Origin: Chalciporus piperatus
Taxonomy: Eukaryota > Basidiomycota > Agaricomycetes > Boletales > Boletaceae
Length of the DNA: 32,909 nt
Direction of reading: 5' to 3'
Assembly (NCBI GenBank): GCA_038093975.1
Contig: JBBPTG010000258.1
Coordinates: 1-32,909, forward strand
The notes beneath the pieces were generated by a model. That model saw nothing but the letters and a program-made list of their open reading frames with translations, searched no databases and was not told the DNA's origin. Both the position numbers and the translations under genes were made by a program. Positions 17,631-26,839 of this stretch are shown here, one piece after another; within the stretch, counting starts at the first letter, position 1, and each line of letters begins with the position of its first letter.

Positions 17631-20046
17631 TGTGTTTCCGATCGTCACCCCACTCCTTCCAGCTAGATGGGAGGAGATCCTCCGTGCCTGTGGGGACGCA
17701 GTATGGTCAAGTTTTTGCGATATTCCTGATGGTTTGCATTCTGATTTCCACCTCGGTATCTCCTCTGTCATTTCCTCAACCTTCATGCCTCCAAATCACA
17801 AGTCTGCAATTGAAAATTCTTCTTTTATCTCCGTCCAGATCAAGAGAGAACTCGAAGCTGGCCGTTATTCTCCTCCTTTTGACCCATCCACCTTCAAATC
17901 CCTCTTTGGTCCCTTTCGTACCTCTCCTCTTGGTGTCGTCTTTCATTCCACTATCGGTAAACCTCGTTTAATTCAGGACCATTCATTCCCTCGTAACAAT
18001 CCTCATGTGCACTCCACCAACTCTGAGATCAACTCTTCCTCTTTTCCCTGTGATTGGGGCTCGTTTTCTGATTGCTTCCTTCTTGTTGCGTGCACGCCTC
18101 CAGGTTCTCAGGCGGCCATTTTCGATGTCGACACGGCTCACCGTTGCATGCCTGTGGCCCCCGCTGATCGTCTCCATGTTTGTATCTTTTGGGATGGCAA
18201 GGTCTTTATTGACCATTGCTGCTGCTTCGGGTGCTGCAGTTCAGCAGGCATCTTCGGTCATTGCACCGACAGTATCGTTTGCATCTACCGTTTCAAGTCC
18301 ATTCAGGATCTCATCAAATGGGCTGACGATTTTGTCTTTTTCCGTTACCCGCTTCGTTTTGATAGTGATGGTTCCCCTGTGGTCTGTTCCCCTTGTTCTC
18401 TTGTCTCTCGTATTTTTCTTTCTCTCTCTCTTATCCCCTGCGCAGTTTCCTTATGATGCCTCCCTCATCTGGCAGGTCGCTGAAGATCTGGGCTGGCCTT
18501 GGGCTAGTGTTTAAAAGTCCAGTCTGGTCCGGTCTTTTGCCTTTTTTAGAAAGGCAACCGCAACCGGACCGATTTCATTAATTAATTAATTAATTTGGAC
18601 CGGACCAAAACCGATAAAAACCAGTATCTTGCAGTTGAAACCGGTTGCAACTGGTTTTTTGCTTAGTGTGGGAGAAATTAAACATAGTGTCAGCTCCTGG
18701 CTACAAATTGGTTCCTGGGTCAAGCAAAATGGCTCACACGACATGGAGATATGATTATTTGAAAACAGCATGCTTTTTGCACTGATATCTCAAATGTTAT
18801 CAATTACATGAAGGCAAGATCAATCGTGGACTCAATTGCCAATGCAGACTGACAAAATATACACATGTATGTGTCTTAAGGAGTGTATATATTGGTTATA
18901 GAGTGAATTATGTGACATAACAATTAATATCTTTCAATGTAACTTCAATATTCATCAAAAAAATCAAATAACATCCATAATGGTCCAGAAAAATCAGGAA
19001 AAATCAGGGCAAATAGGGTAGTACATAGGGGGTGGCTGTGCATCGGTTGCAACTGGTCTTTTTTTTGATTGCAACTGCAGTCTTTTCATCTCAAAAGTCG
19101 GCAACTGGCAACTGCAGTCCAGTTGTGATCAGTCCAGTCTAGTCTAGTTGCCAGTCTTTTACCAGTTGCGCAACTGGACTTTGAAACACTACCTTGGGCC
19201 GCTAAGAAATTCATTGACTTCACTCCCTCTTTCCCTTATCTCGGCTTCTCCTGGGATCTCGACCTCAAACATGTCTCTCTCCCTGATTTGAAACAGGTCA
19301 AGTACCTCTGCCGTCTCGATTCTTGGTCGACTGTCTCAACCGTTTCACACCATGACTGCGAGGTTTTGATCGGTACACTCAATCATTGTGCAGTTGTCAT
19401 CAACGAGTCTCGTTCACGTCTCCCCACACTCTACCGTTTCACATCCTCCTTTCTAGGTTCCTCTCTCTTTTCCCTTCGTCGCATTCCCAAGCTGGTCCTG
19501 TCCGACATTCTCTGGTGGCAGTCGCAGCTCTCATCGCCGTCATGCAGTCATTCAATTTCAATGGCCCCCGATCTTCACCCCTGCCACATCTTCGTGGACG
19601 CTTCTTCATCCTGGAGTATCAGATTTGTCTTTGGTGACCGTGTCCTGGCCTGGCAATTGGCTTCAAACTAGAAGGGTGATGGTTGTGACATCGGCTGGGC
19701 CGAGATGGTTGTGATCGAACTCGCCCTCCTGGCTTTGGTTGCTGCGGGTTTTCATGATGCTCACTTCACCTTACGTTCCGACAATCAGGACGCCATCGGT
19801 GCCCTTTCCTCTGCTCTCTCTCGCAATGTTCAACAGAATCCAGTCCTGTGTCGCATCATCAACGGCTTCCTCGAGCATCATCTCTGGTTCTCCATTTCTT
19901 ACATCGCGTCCACCGACAATCCAGCCGATGGTCCTTCTCGTGGGTCATTCTCTCCTTCTCTTTGCAATTTTTCTTTCACCCCTTGCCTGCCTCAGCGCCT
20001 TCATCCTTTTCTCTCCTTCTTTTCTGTTTCTTGCACACCCTCATGA
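17257..20046 (+). pseudogene. RT/RNase H of Ngaro-like copy 2, split by MITE C
   Basis: The frame opens at 17257 in +1 relative to gag; RT homology begins near 17620 (PPDVFPIVTPLLPARWEE). Landmarks: SPLGVVFHSTIGKPRLIQDH, motif A IFDVDTAHR, motif C WADD (about 18321), FPYDASLIWQ, then MITE C, then FPYLGFSWDL, RNase H FVDASSSW, GWAEM, RSDNQDAIGAL and NPADGPSRG. Damage: motif B is altered (CFGCCSSAGIF), a frame change lies between 18360 and 18450, MITE C sits at 18505-19191, and TAG 19669-19671 replaces a Trp present in copy 1 (GWNKDG). Not functional. Confidence 0.8.
18505..19191 (+). mobile_element. hAT-like MITE copy C with 8-bp target duplication
   Basis: 687 bp, TAGTGTTTAAAAGTCCAGTC to CAACTGGACTTTGAAACACTA. 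It is flanked by CCTTGGGC on both sides (18497-18504 and 19192-19199). Deleting the element and one duplicate restores the RT frame as GWPWAAKKF, aligned with GWPWSPSKC of copy 1. The 8-bp duplication and TAGNG-type ends fit the hAT superfamily. No coding capacity. Confidence 0.9.
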
Positions 20047-20489
20047 TTGCATGTCTCACTTGTATTTTCCTTCTCGCCTTACTATTGTATTGTATTCATT
20101 AGCCACCTGTATTGTAGCTTGCCTCGTGCAATTCAAGTTCCTGTCATCCTCTGAGCATTCTAACCTTCGTGCTCGTCTGTTCCCTCACTGACTCTATTTT
20201 TCATCTCGATGTCTTTGTTGCCTGAACCCCCTTCTGCCACCTCTCACCCTCATCTCGGGGCCTCAATCTCTTTGCTGCTCGTTCATGCTTGGACCCCGTC
20301 TACACGCTCACTTTACGATCACAGCGTCCAGCGTTTCCGGGCATTCTGCTTGTCCCAAGGGATCCCTTTTCTGTGTTGTCTTCCTGTGAACGAGTTCCTG
20401 CTTTGCCGTTCACCGCTGACAGTGCTGGCTCACTGTTACGATTCCCCATTCTTTCCTTTTCCTTTACCTTGTACTAAGTCCTAGTCGCT

Positions 20490-20500
20490 GGTTCGAGTCC
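20490..20500 (+). other. B-box-like GGTTCGAGTCC in the LTR
   Basis: Exact fit to the tRNA T-arm B-box consensus GGTTCGANTCC, followed by CGCCTAGGCC. No upstream A box or cloverleaf is evident, so no tRNA is called. Confidence 0.35.
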
Positions 20501-20683
20501 CGCCTAGGCCTCTCATTTCTTACTTTGTCTTGGTCAGCGAATGTTCTCTCGTGTTCTTTCAACTTCTACACTTCGTCATCGCTGACTCATATGATTACTG
20601 AGCATGACTCATTCTTATTCGTCATAGCTCATTCTTACCTATTCCGACTCCTTCTATGCCTGCCCTTAACTTGTCCCTTTACC

Positions 20684-20690
20684 TATATAA
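20684..20690 (+). promoter_or_regulatory. TATA box of LTR 1
   Basis: TATATAA. The block GTTAGACCT, complementary to the primer site after the LTR, lies 35 bp downstream, where a transcript would be expected to start. Confidence 0.6.
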
Positions 20691-20906
20691 ACCCTCGAAT
20701 CTCCTCCTGTAACTTTAAGTTAGACCTACGCAATCTAGCCTGGTTACTCCTCGTTTCCCTTGAACCCTCTGAGAGTCACTGTCCCACTCCTGAACGGACG
20801 CTAGGCCTTAACGTGGACATCCCATCGTTAGGCTATCCTTGAAACCCTTGTCTTTGACTAGGCTTTTGCGTCTACGCTTTGACCTACCTGGTACAAGCGT
20901 AACAAA

Positions 20907-20915
20907 AGGTCTAAC
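20907..20915 (+). other. Putative self-priming primer-binding site of element 1
   Basis: AGGTCTAAC begins 3 nt after the LTR end and is the exact reverse complement of GTTAGACCT at 20719-20727, the predicted 5' end of the transcript. Tf1/sushi elements prime from their own RNA 5' end in this way. Inferred. Confidence 0.5.
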
Positions 20916-20947
20916 TTACCCTTGAAGGTACCTTCGCTGTAGACCTC

Positions 20948-22253
20948 CACCATTTCCCAACGACCTCGCCTCGACACCTCTCGCTGGGGCCCCCCACGAG
21001 AGACCGCTAATCCACAGAACCCCGAATCCTCTGACTCGGGCTCACCTGAAGAGGAACATTCCTCTAACCCCTACGACACCTCTGATCTTTACGACGAACC
21101 AATCACCACCCAAGAGGAACAAGAAGAAACCCTCTACCTCTCCCACGAATTTTCCTCAGCTGTAACCATCCCAAGGTCACCAACACCACCGTCACCGACC
21201 CCAATATCCTGAAGAGCCCCACAGTTCCCTGTGTCGCCTGCTCCCCCACGAACCCCAGCTTTCTCCACTCCTTCCCTTCCCACACCTGCATTTGCACCAG
21301 GAGCGTATCAAGTACCTCCACCTCCTACCTTCGTAAACCCAATGTCTTCCTCCAAACCCACTGAACTCCGCATCGGAGCCCCAGACGCCTTTGATGGCTC
21401 CTTCGAGAAAAGCACTGCCTGGATGAATTCCATCCAATTCTATCTCACCGTCAATGGTGATGTGTACAACACAGATCCCAAGAAGATCGCCTTTGCGCTG
21501 TCCTACATGTCCAAAGGATCAGCAGCCACTTGGGCTGCCACCTTCCGCCGTAAGGCCATCACCAGTGCCACTGTCACAATGGGAACCTGGGCTCAATTTA
21601 TTACTGATTTCGAAACCGCATCCAAACACCACAACACCGTAGGAAACACCGTCGCCTGGCTTTCCACCAAACGAATGAAGCCTCTCAAAAACGGAGAATA
21701 TTCTCCCTCTCTCTCGGAATTCATTTCGAGTTTCCAGAACCAAGTCGCCTTGTCTGGCATTATCGATAACAATGTCCTAATCAGATACTTCTCTGCAGGA
21801 ATACCCATCTCCCTTGTGTGACAAGTCAACAGCATGGATACCGTCCCTACCACAATCGATGATTGGTACAAGCGCACCACCCAATTCCAGACCCAATGGG
21901 AACACGCCAATGAGATCGCTAATCGCAATCGCAACCCTGCCAAACCATTCCGTCCGTTCTCCTCCACCAATCACTCCACCCCTGCCAGGGACCCCAATGC
22001 CATAGACGTCGACGCCATCCGTATCTTCAAACTCACTCCTGAAGAGCGGAAACGCCGCCAGGAGAAAGGACTCTGCTTCTGTTGCAGGAAAGCTGGACAT
22101 CGGTCCAACGCCTGCCCAGAGTTCTCCTCAAACCAGAAAACCCCGAAGAAGGTTCAGAAGGTTGAGGAAGAAATTCCCTCGTTGATCGAGATAGATGATG
22201 ATGAGGATGAAACCACTGTTCGTAAAGTAGCCTTTGTCACTAAGGGTTTTTAG
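20948..22253 (+). pseudogene. gag: Gag of Ty3-type element 1
   Basis: One frame runs from about 20948 (TISQRPRLDTSRWGPP; the expected ATG reads ATT) to TAG near 22253. An acidic Pro-rich N-terminal part leads into the capsid-like core FDGSFEKSTAWMNSIQFYL (about 21390 on) and a canonical CCHC knuckle CFCCRKAGHRSNAC near 22074. It is interrupted by TGA at 21210-21212 and TGA at 21819-21821 (after GIPISLV, before QVNSMDT). Both look like CGA to TGA changes. Gag forms the particle that packages element RNA. Confidence 0.75.
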
Positions 22254-22327
22254 GCCGGGAAGCTCTGCCGACGCAAGCTTCCCCAGTCACGTGTGCACCT
22301 GTACTTGTAAAGTCGCGAAAGCACTCT

Positions 22328-23395
22328 ATGCAAATTCCCATACAGATTATCGTTCCCTCGCACACAATGAAAGCCGTTGAAACCCACGCCCTCATTGATA
22401 GTGGCGCAGACATCTCCTGTATCGATTGGGGCTTTATACGAAAAAATCGAATCCCAACCACCCGACTCGAAACCCCTATTCGAGTCCGAAACGTCGACCA
22501 GACCGCAAACAAAAGCGGAATGATACTCTTCACCACCACCCTCTTCCTCGACATTGAAGGAATCGCACCAGAAGTAATCTTCCACGTCATGAACTGCGGA
22601 AACGAAAACATCATCCTAGGTCTCCCGTGGCTTGAAAAAGCTAACCCAACCATCGACTGGCGCCGACGAACCCTCTCATTATCAGAGTCCATCGACGAGT
22701 CAAAAAGGTTATATACCATACATGCTGCGGCCTGTAAAGCCAACGACCAACTCTTCACTTGACCTACCCCTCCTCCTCGACACTCTTATGTAACCCCGGA
22801 AGTCAATAAACAACTCTATGACTACCTGGACTCTTCCTTAACCGTGCCTACGAGAACCATACCCTCAACCGCATTATTCATTGCGGTTCACGCTTTGTCC
22901 CCAATCATGTTGTCGCTCGCCTTACCCGAGCTACAGAACTCGCCATCGCGGCCGAACTGGCCAAACCTAAACCTATCCTTCCAAAAGAATATGTCAAATA
23001 CACTTCGGTTTTTAACGAACCCTCGGCCAGTCACCTTCCCCCATCTAGGGTTTACGACCACGAGATCAACCTGAAGGAATCCTTCATCCCTAAGATCGGA
23101 AAACTTTATCCGCTATCTCCAGATGAACAGAAAGCCACGGAAGATTTCCTTGAAGAAAACCTTCGTACAGGAAAGATATGTCCTTCCAATTCCCCCCAAG
23201 CATCCCCCTTCTTCTTCGTCAAAAAGAAGGACGGAAAACTCCGCCCCTGCCAAGACTATCGGTATCTCAATGAACATACTACCCGTGTTGCATACCCACT
23301 TCCTCTCATCGGAGATCTCGTTGACAAACTGAAAGACGCCAAAGTCTTTACCAAGTTCGATGTACGATGGGGTTACAACAATGTTGGCATCAAAG
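22328..23395 (+). pseudogene. pol: Pol of Ty3-type element 1: protease and partial RT
   Basis: The protease part (22328-22762) has ALIDSGADISCID, the retroviral-type aspartic active site, and ILGLPWLEKANPTIDW. A TGA at 22760-22762 and a frame change before about 22840 follow. The second frame continues from about 22840 with RAYENHTLNRI, PSRVYDHEINLKE, FFFVKKKDGKLRPCQDYR and FDVRWGYNNV, the N-terminal half of a Ty3-type RT. Homology ends at about 23395, before the YxDD motif, where MITE D begins. Non-functional. Confidence 0.8.
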
Positions 23396-23867
23396 GGCAA
23401 CCGAACCGGTTGCAACCGGTTGTCTTAAAAGCCCCATCTACTATACATATTTTGATCTTAGTTGTAAATATATGAGATTTTCAGCTGGAAAAACAATGTT
23501 TTTAATATTGTCAAAAACGCGCAGATGCACCCAGGGCGCATCTGCGTGGGAAAACAACAAAAAATAATTATTAAAACATTTTAAAACGAGGAAAAACATC
23601 AGAAAATGTAGAAATACATGGTATGCACAGATGCGCCAGGAGCGCATCAGCGTGAAAATGGGTCAGATGACTACCTACAACCGGTCCGTGATGCAACCAG
23701 TTGCAACCAGTCTTGGACCAGTCTTTTATTTTTCAGATTTTCATGGCAACTGGACCGATACATACCAGAAAATCTGGCAACTGGCAACCACAGTCCGGTT
23801 GCAACCGATGTGGGTTCGGTTCGGTTGCCGGTCTTTTGCGGTCCTGCAACTGGACTTTGAAACACTA
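23396..23867 (+). mobile_element. hAT-like MITE copy D, left end missing
   Basis: The right end CTGCAACTGGACTTTGAAACACTA is identical in type to copies B and C, and the left part has CAACCGG/CAACTGG alternations. The left TIR is absent; the junction with the RT of the Ty3 element suggests one deletion removed both. The internal part differs from copies A-C. Confidence 0.7.
23520..23546. repeat. Perfect 9-bp inverted repeat in MITE D
   Basis: CGCAGATGC ... GCATCTGCG with a 9-nt loop. A related pair, GATGCGC / GCGCATC, follows near 23630-23650. Confidence 0.75.
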
Positions 23868-24339
23868 CCTGATGTGTCGCAAGTTCCTCACTGTGTGTAA
23901 CTCCCTGTGGTCGCGTTTCAGTTTTCCGGCAATCTCTGGCCACTGTTTTTGCATCAGGGGTACTACAGAACTGCTCCTACGTGGGGTTCCACCTCAGGTC
24001 ATTCAGCTTCTGGGTCGATGGCATTCCGACATGTTCCTGCGTTACTGGTGTTTCATTGAGGACATTGCCCCTTCGTGCGCTGTGCTTCTGGGGAACCGCG
24101 TCGTGAGTTTCCCGTCGCAGACTGTTGTCGGGTCTCGCCGGTGATGTGTTTCTGTATTCTTGCTTCAATTTGTACGCCTGTTCCTCGCCTTTTCATCGCT
24201 GCCTGGTGATATCATTGTGTTTCAAGTTGCCCATCCTCGTCCGGTGTTTTGGGTTGCGTCTCCTCGCCGCGTCCTTCGTCCTGGTGGGTTCTGGGTGGTC
24301 TTGTTGCCACCCGGACCTCGATCGCTCTGGCTGTTCATC

Positions 24340-24383
24340 CGCATCAGGAAAACCCTCCCCTAGATAATTGTATAGAATAGTAG
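24340..24383 (+). repeat. Left TIR of composite element
   Basis: 44 bp ending ATAATTGTATAGAATAGTAG; inverse match at 26429-26472 with one A/G difference. Confidence 0.8.
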
Positions 24384-24559
24384 AAAATTACTGAAAAACT
24401 GTGTTTTTTTCGAAAATATCATGTAATTTCTCATATTATCAGGAAATTTTGTGTCAGTTACAAGTGGCTGACCACCCTTGAGAGTATATTATCAGGTATT
24501 TCATGATATTTCATATAATTCATGATAATTATACTCAACTTTTCTGAAGGTATAAGTAG

Positions 24560-25250
24560 TCCAAAGGGTGGAAAACTGAGTGTAGCAAAAGTGTAGTAAG
24601 TGTAGTGAAAAGTGTAGCAAAGTGTAGAAAAAAGTGTACTAAAAGTGTAGTCAATGGTGTGGGAAAATGTGTAGTGATGGAGTGTAACTAAAGTGTACAA
24701 AAAAGTGTACTAAAAGTGTAGTTACACATGTGGGAAAATGTGTAGTAATAGAGTGTAGCAAAAAAGCGTACTAAAAGTGTAGTCAATAGTGTGGGAAAGT
24801 CTATTAGGTTAGAGTGTAGCTAAAGTGTACAAAAAGCGTAGTAAATGTGTAGTTACAAGTGTGGGAAAGTCTATTAGATTAGAGTGTAGCTAAAGTGTAC
24901 AAAAAAGCGTAGTGAATATGTAGTCAATAGTGTGGGAAAGTCTATTAGGATAGAGTGTAGCTAAACTGTAGTAAAACTGTAGTCAAATGTGTAGGAAAGT
25001 GTAGCTAGATGGAGTGTAGCTAAACTGTAGCAAAAAAGCGTACTAAATCAGTAATCAAAAGTGTACCAAAGTATATTAGGATTGAGTGTAGGAAAAGTGT
25101 ACAAAAAAGCGTACTAAGGGTAGTCAAGAGTGTAGCAAAGTAACTAGGTTTGACTGGAACTAAGTGTACAAAAAAGCGTACCAAAAGTGTAGTTAAAAGT
25201 GTGAAAGTGTTGTGATTGAGTGTACAAAAAAGCGTAGATAAGTGTAGCTT
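24560..25250. repeat. AT-rich GTGTAG tandem array, locus 2
   Basis: About a dozen units of the same family as 2190-2915 (GTGTAGCTAAAGTGTAC, AAAAAAGCGTA, GTGTGGGAAAGTCTATTAG). No coding frame is supported. Confidence 0.9.
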
Positions 25251-25293
25251 AATTTCCCTAATGGTTGGACTTGTCAAAAATCCGCACGGGAAG

Positions 25294-25303
25294 GTCACGT
25301 GAC
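25294..25303. promoter_or_regulatory. GTCACGTGAC palindrome, locus 2
   Basis: Same E-box palindrome and flanks (GGACTTG...AAAAATCCGC upstream, GTGTTGAACTTGCCGCG downstream) as at 2951-2960. Confidence 0.55.
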
Positions 25304-25394
25304 CGTGTTGAACTTGCCGCGTCAGCATTTTCGAGTCCTGACCACTACAACTACCACTACCCCACAACCCACCTCAACACAGCACGAAAACGCA

Positions 25395-26170
25395 GCCGGC
25401 GAGGGCTCAACAGCCCCGCCGGCTTCACCAGGTGAGTTCTCGCTCACCACCACCACCACTACTCACCTCAAGCATAGCCGCACGGGCTCAAAGCTTGCCC
25501 CACCACCTTCAACCACCCAACTTCGACACGAAAAAACAGCCGGCGAGGGCTCAACAGCCCCGCCGGCTGTCACAGGTGAGTTTCTACTCACCCCACCACC
25601 ACCACCACCTCCCACTCGAACTCGAACAATACGGCCGGCGTGGGCTCAACAGCCCCGCCGGCATGACAAGGTTCGTTTTTCCTCAACCCACCACCTCTCA
25701 CCTCGTATAGTATGCCCCACCATCATCTCCCACCTCAACCTCGACACTCGACATCAAAACACGGCCGGCGAGGGCTCAACAGCCCCGTCGGCCTCACAAG
25801 GTAAGTTCCCACTCACCCCCATCACATCCACTCACCTTGAACACAGCCGGTCGGTCGTTCGAGCTCGCCACCACCTCATGCCACCTCCTCACCAACACCT
25901 TTTCACGAGCCTCACTGGCTGGCTCGTGCATGCCTTGGGGCACCTTGTAGGTAACCTCATCCCCCCCATCATCTCTGATTCCTCTCTCATCACCATCAAC
26001 AGCTGTACCTTGCTCCCTGGGTTTGTCCAGCACCACAAGTAAGCTCATTCCCCCACCATCTCTGCTCCCTCTCTCATCACCTCAACAGCTGTACCTTGCT
26101 TGATAGCAGTTGGTAGATGTAGTACATGATCTGTAGTAGATAGTGATCAATAAATTCATTTTCAACCATC
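25395..26170 (+). ncRNA. Predicted multi-intron transcript with tandem hairpin exons
   Basis: Four 29-nt hairpins lie at 25395, 25539, 25634 and 25764, with the same arms and CAAC loop as locus 1. GT...AG segments follow at 25432-25477, 25671-25710, 25801-25846, 25951-26002 and 26039-26088; the second unit has a donor (25576) but no close acceptor. The last two introns and the exon starts after them (CTGTACCTTGCT) are near-duplicates. AATAAA at 26149-26154 could end the transcript. The hairpins fall in different reading frames here and in locus 1, which argues against a protein. Non-coding status, direction and expression are inference; a decayed repetitive protein gene is the alternative. 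Confidence 0.45.
26149..26154 (+). terminator. Possible poly(A) signal AATAAA
   Basis: Lies 60 nt into the last predicted exon of the composite element transcript, before AT-rich DNA. Confidence 0.35.
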
Positions 26171-26428
26171 ATGATTATGTGTGATTTAATAGTAGTGAAT
26201 GGCCAGTATTATCAGAATATAGTCTGCTAATATGAACACTATTATGACATTATATCTGCTAATTACAATGTCTTTCTGAAGATAATTGTATGGAAATATC
26301 AAGATTTTTCAGAAAATCCAGAGAATAACAAGGGGGGGCTACTTATGTTGATAAAATTGGAAGAAATATTAGAAATATGAAGAAATGTCAATAATAGTTG
26401 GTATTTGTGAGAATTACTTTGGAAATAT
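26155..26428. other. AT-rich right arm of the composite element
   Basis: No gene. Contains AATATAGTCTGC/GACATTATATCTGC repeats and a GGGGGGG run. Confidence 0.5.
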
Positions 26429-26472
26429 CTACTATTCTATACAATTATCCAGGGGAGGGTTTTCCTGATGCG
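26429..26472 (-). repeat. Right TIR of composite element
   Basis: Inverse partner of 24340-24383; starts CTACTATTCTATACAATTAT on the plus strand and ends CCTGATGCG. Confidence 0.8.
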
Positions 26473-26649
26473 TTCGGCCCGGTTCTCCCAGGCACTTGAT
26501 TTGGACAGCCCCACTGGACACAACCCAACACCGGCAGGTGTTCTTCACCCCCCCTCTCTATTTTCCTTCCCATGACCGGAAGGACACGAGTGGATGGATT
26601 TATCAACTATTGCCATTTCACACAATGTTACCCAACTCAGATTTGCGCC

Positions 26650-26835
26650 TTTATGTGTTTTTGATGAAAATCAGTTGCAATCGGTTGCAACCAGTTTGGT
26701 TGCCTAGATTTTCAGATACTGGTTGCCGTCAGTTTCAGTCTGGTTGTCCAATATCCCAGAATTAAAAAGACCGGTCGTGGTTCGGTTGCCTCAAAAACTA
26801 GTCAAAAACTGGACTGGACCAGAATTTTAAACACC
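26650..26835 (+). mobile_element. MITE relic (copy E) related to the hAT-like family
   Basis: Has CAATCGGTTGCAACC, GACCGGTCGTGGTTCGG and the end CTGGACTGGACCAGAATTTT followed by AAACACCA, close to the TIR of copies A-D. The left limit is uncertain. Confidence 0.5.
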
Positions 26836-26839
26836 AAGC

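Larger units (their letters stand above)
20434..20904 (+). repeat. 5' LTR of Ty3-type element 1
   Basis: 471 bp with short inverted ends TGTTACG...CGTAACA. It holds TATATAA at 20684-20690 and a likely RNA start region 35 bp later. It also contains GACTCAT-type motifs near 20585 and an exact Pol III B-box-like sequence at 20490-20500. The matching 3' LTR is absent. Confidence 0.85.
20434..23395 (+). mobile_element. Ty3-type LTR retrotransposon 1, 3'-truncated
   Basis: 5' LTR, primer site, gag with zinc knuckle, aspartic protease and the first part of RT are present in that order. Sequence stops inside RT and is replaced by MITE D, so the rest of RT, RNase H, integrase and the 3' LTR are missing. 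It was inserted into the Ngaro-2 recombinase gene. Several stops and a frame change mark it as dead. Confidence 0.85.
20209..24144 (+). pseudogene. Tyrosine recombinase of Ngaro-like copy 2, interrupted
   Basis: N-terminal part 20209-20433 (MSLLPEPPSATSHP, then VHAWTPSTRSLYDHSVQRF) and C-terminal part 23868-24144 (KFLTVCNSLW, then ISGHCFCIRGTTELLLRGVP, LGRWHSDMFLRYW). Between them lie a Ty3-type element and MITE D. The middle of the gene with the first catalytic Arg is missing. In the remaining motif the Arg of HxxR is Cys (TGC 23950-23952), the change expected from CGC; Trp and Tyr are kept. One base also appears to be missing near 20405. Confidence 0.8.
15167..24339 (+). mobile_element. Ngaro/PAT-like element copy 2, decayed and interrupted
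   Basis: Same gene order as copy 1 (gag, RT/RNase H, YR) on the plus strand but diverged, so it belongs to another subfamily. Pieces: inverted 5' segment 15167-15379, gag 16071-17630, RT 17400-18504, rest of RT and RNase H 19192-20046, YR 20209-20433 and 23868-24144. Interruptions: MITE B, MITE C, a Ty3-type element and MITE D. I could not identify its A and B direct repeats, so the limits are approximate. Confidence 0.75.
24340..26472 (+). mobile_element. Composite element with 44-bp terminal inverted repeats (locus 2)
   Basis: The left end CGCATCAGGAAAACCCTCCC... (24340-24383) and right end (26429-26472) are inverted copies with one mismatch. Inside, in order: AT-rich left arm with small hairpins, GTGTAG array (24560-25250), GTCACGTGAC junction, hairpin/intron array (25395-25846), two further introns, a last exon with AATAAA, and an AT-rich right arm. 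No transposase is present, so it would be non-autonomous. No clear target duplication could be assigned. A truncated copy is at 11283 and related cores are at 2190 and 26840. Confidence 0.7.

Noticed and set aside
18505..19191. MITE C as a Tc1/mariner MITE with TA duplication
   Set aside because: The real duplication is the 8-bp CCTTGGGC outside the TA; the TA belongs to the TIR.
20470..20510. A tRNA gene at the B-box
   Set aside because: No A box, anticodon arm or acceptor pairing could be found.
24145..24339. B1-A2-B2 repeats of Ngaro-like copy 2
   Set aside because: I could not find matching direct repeats on the 5' side, so they are not annotated.
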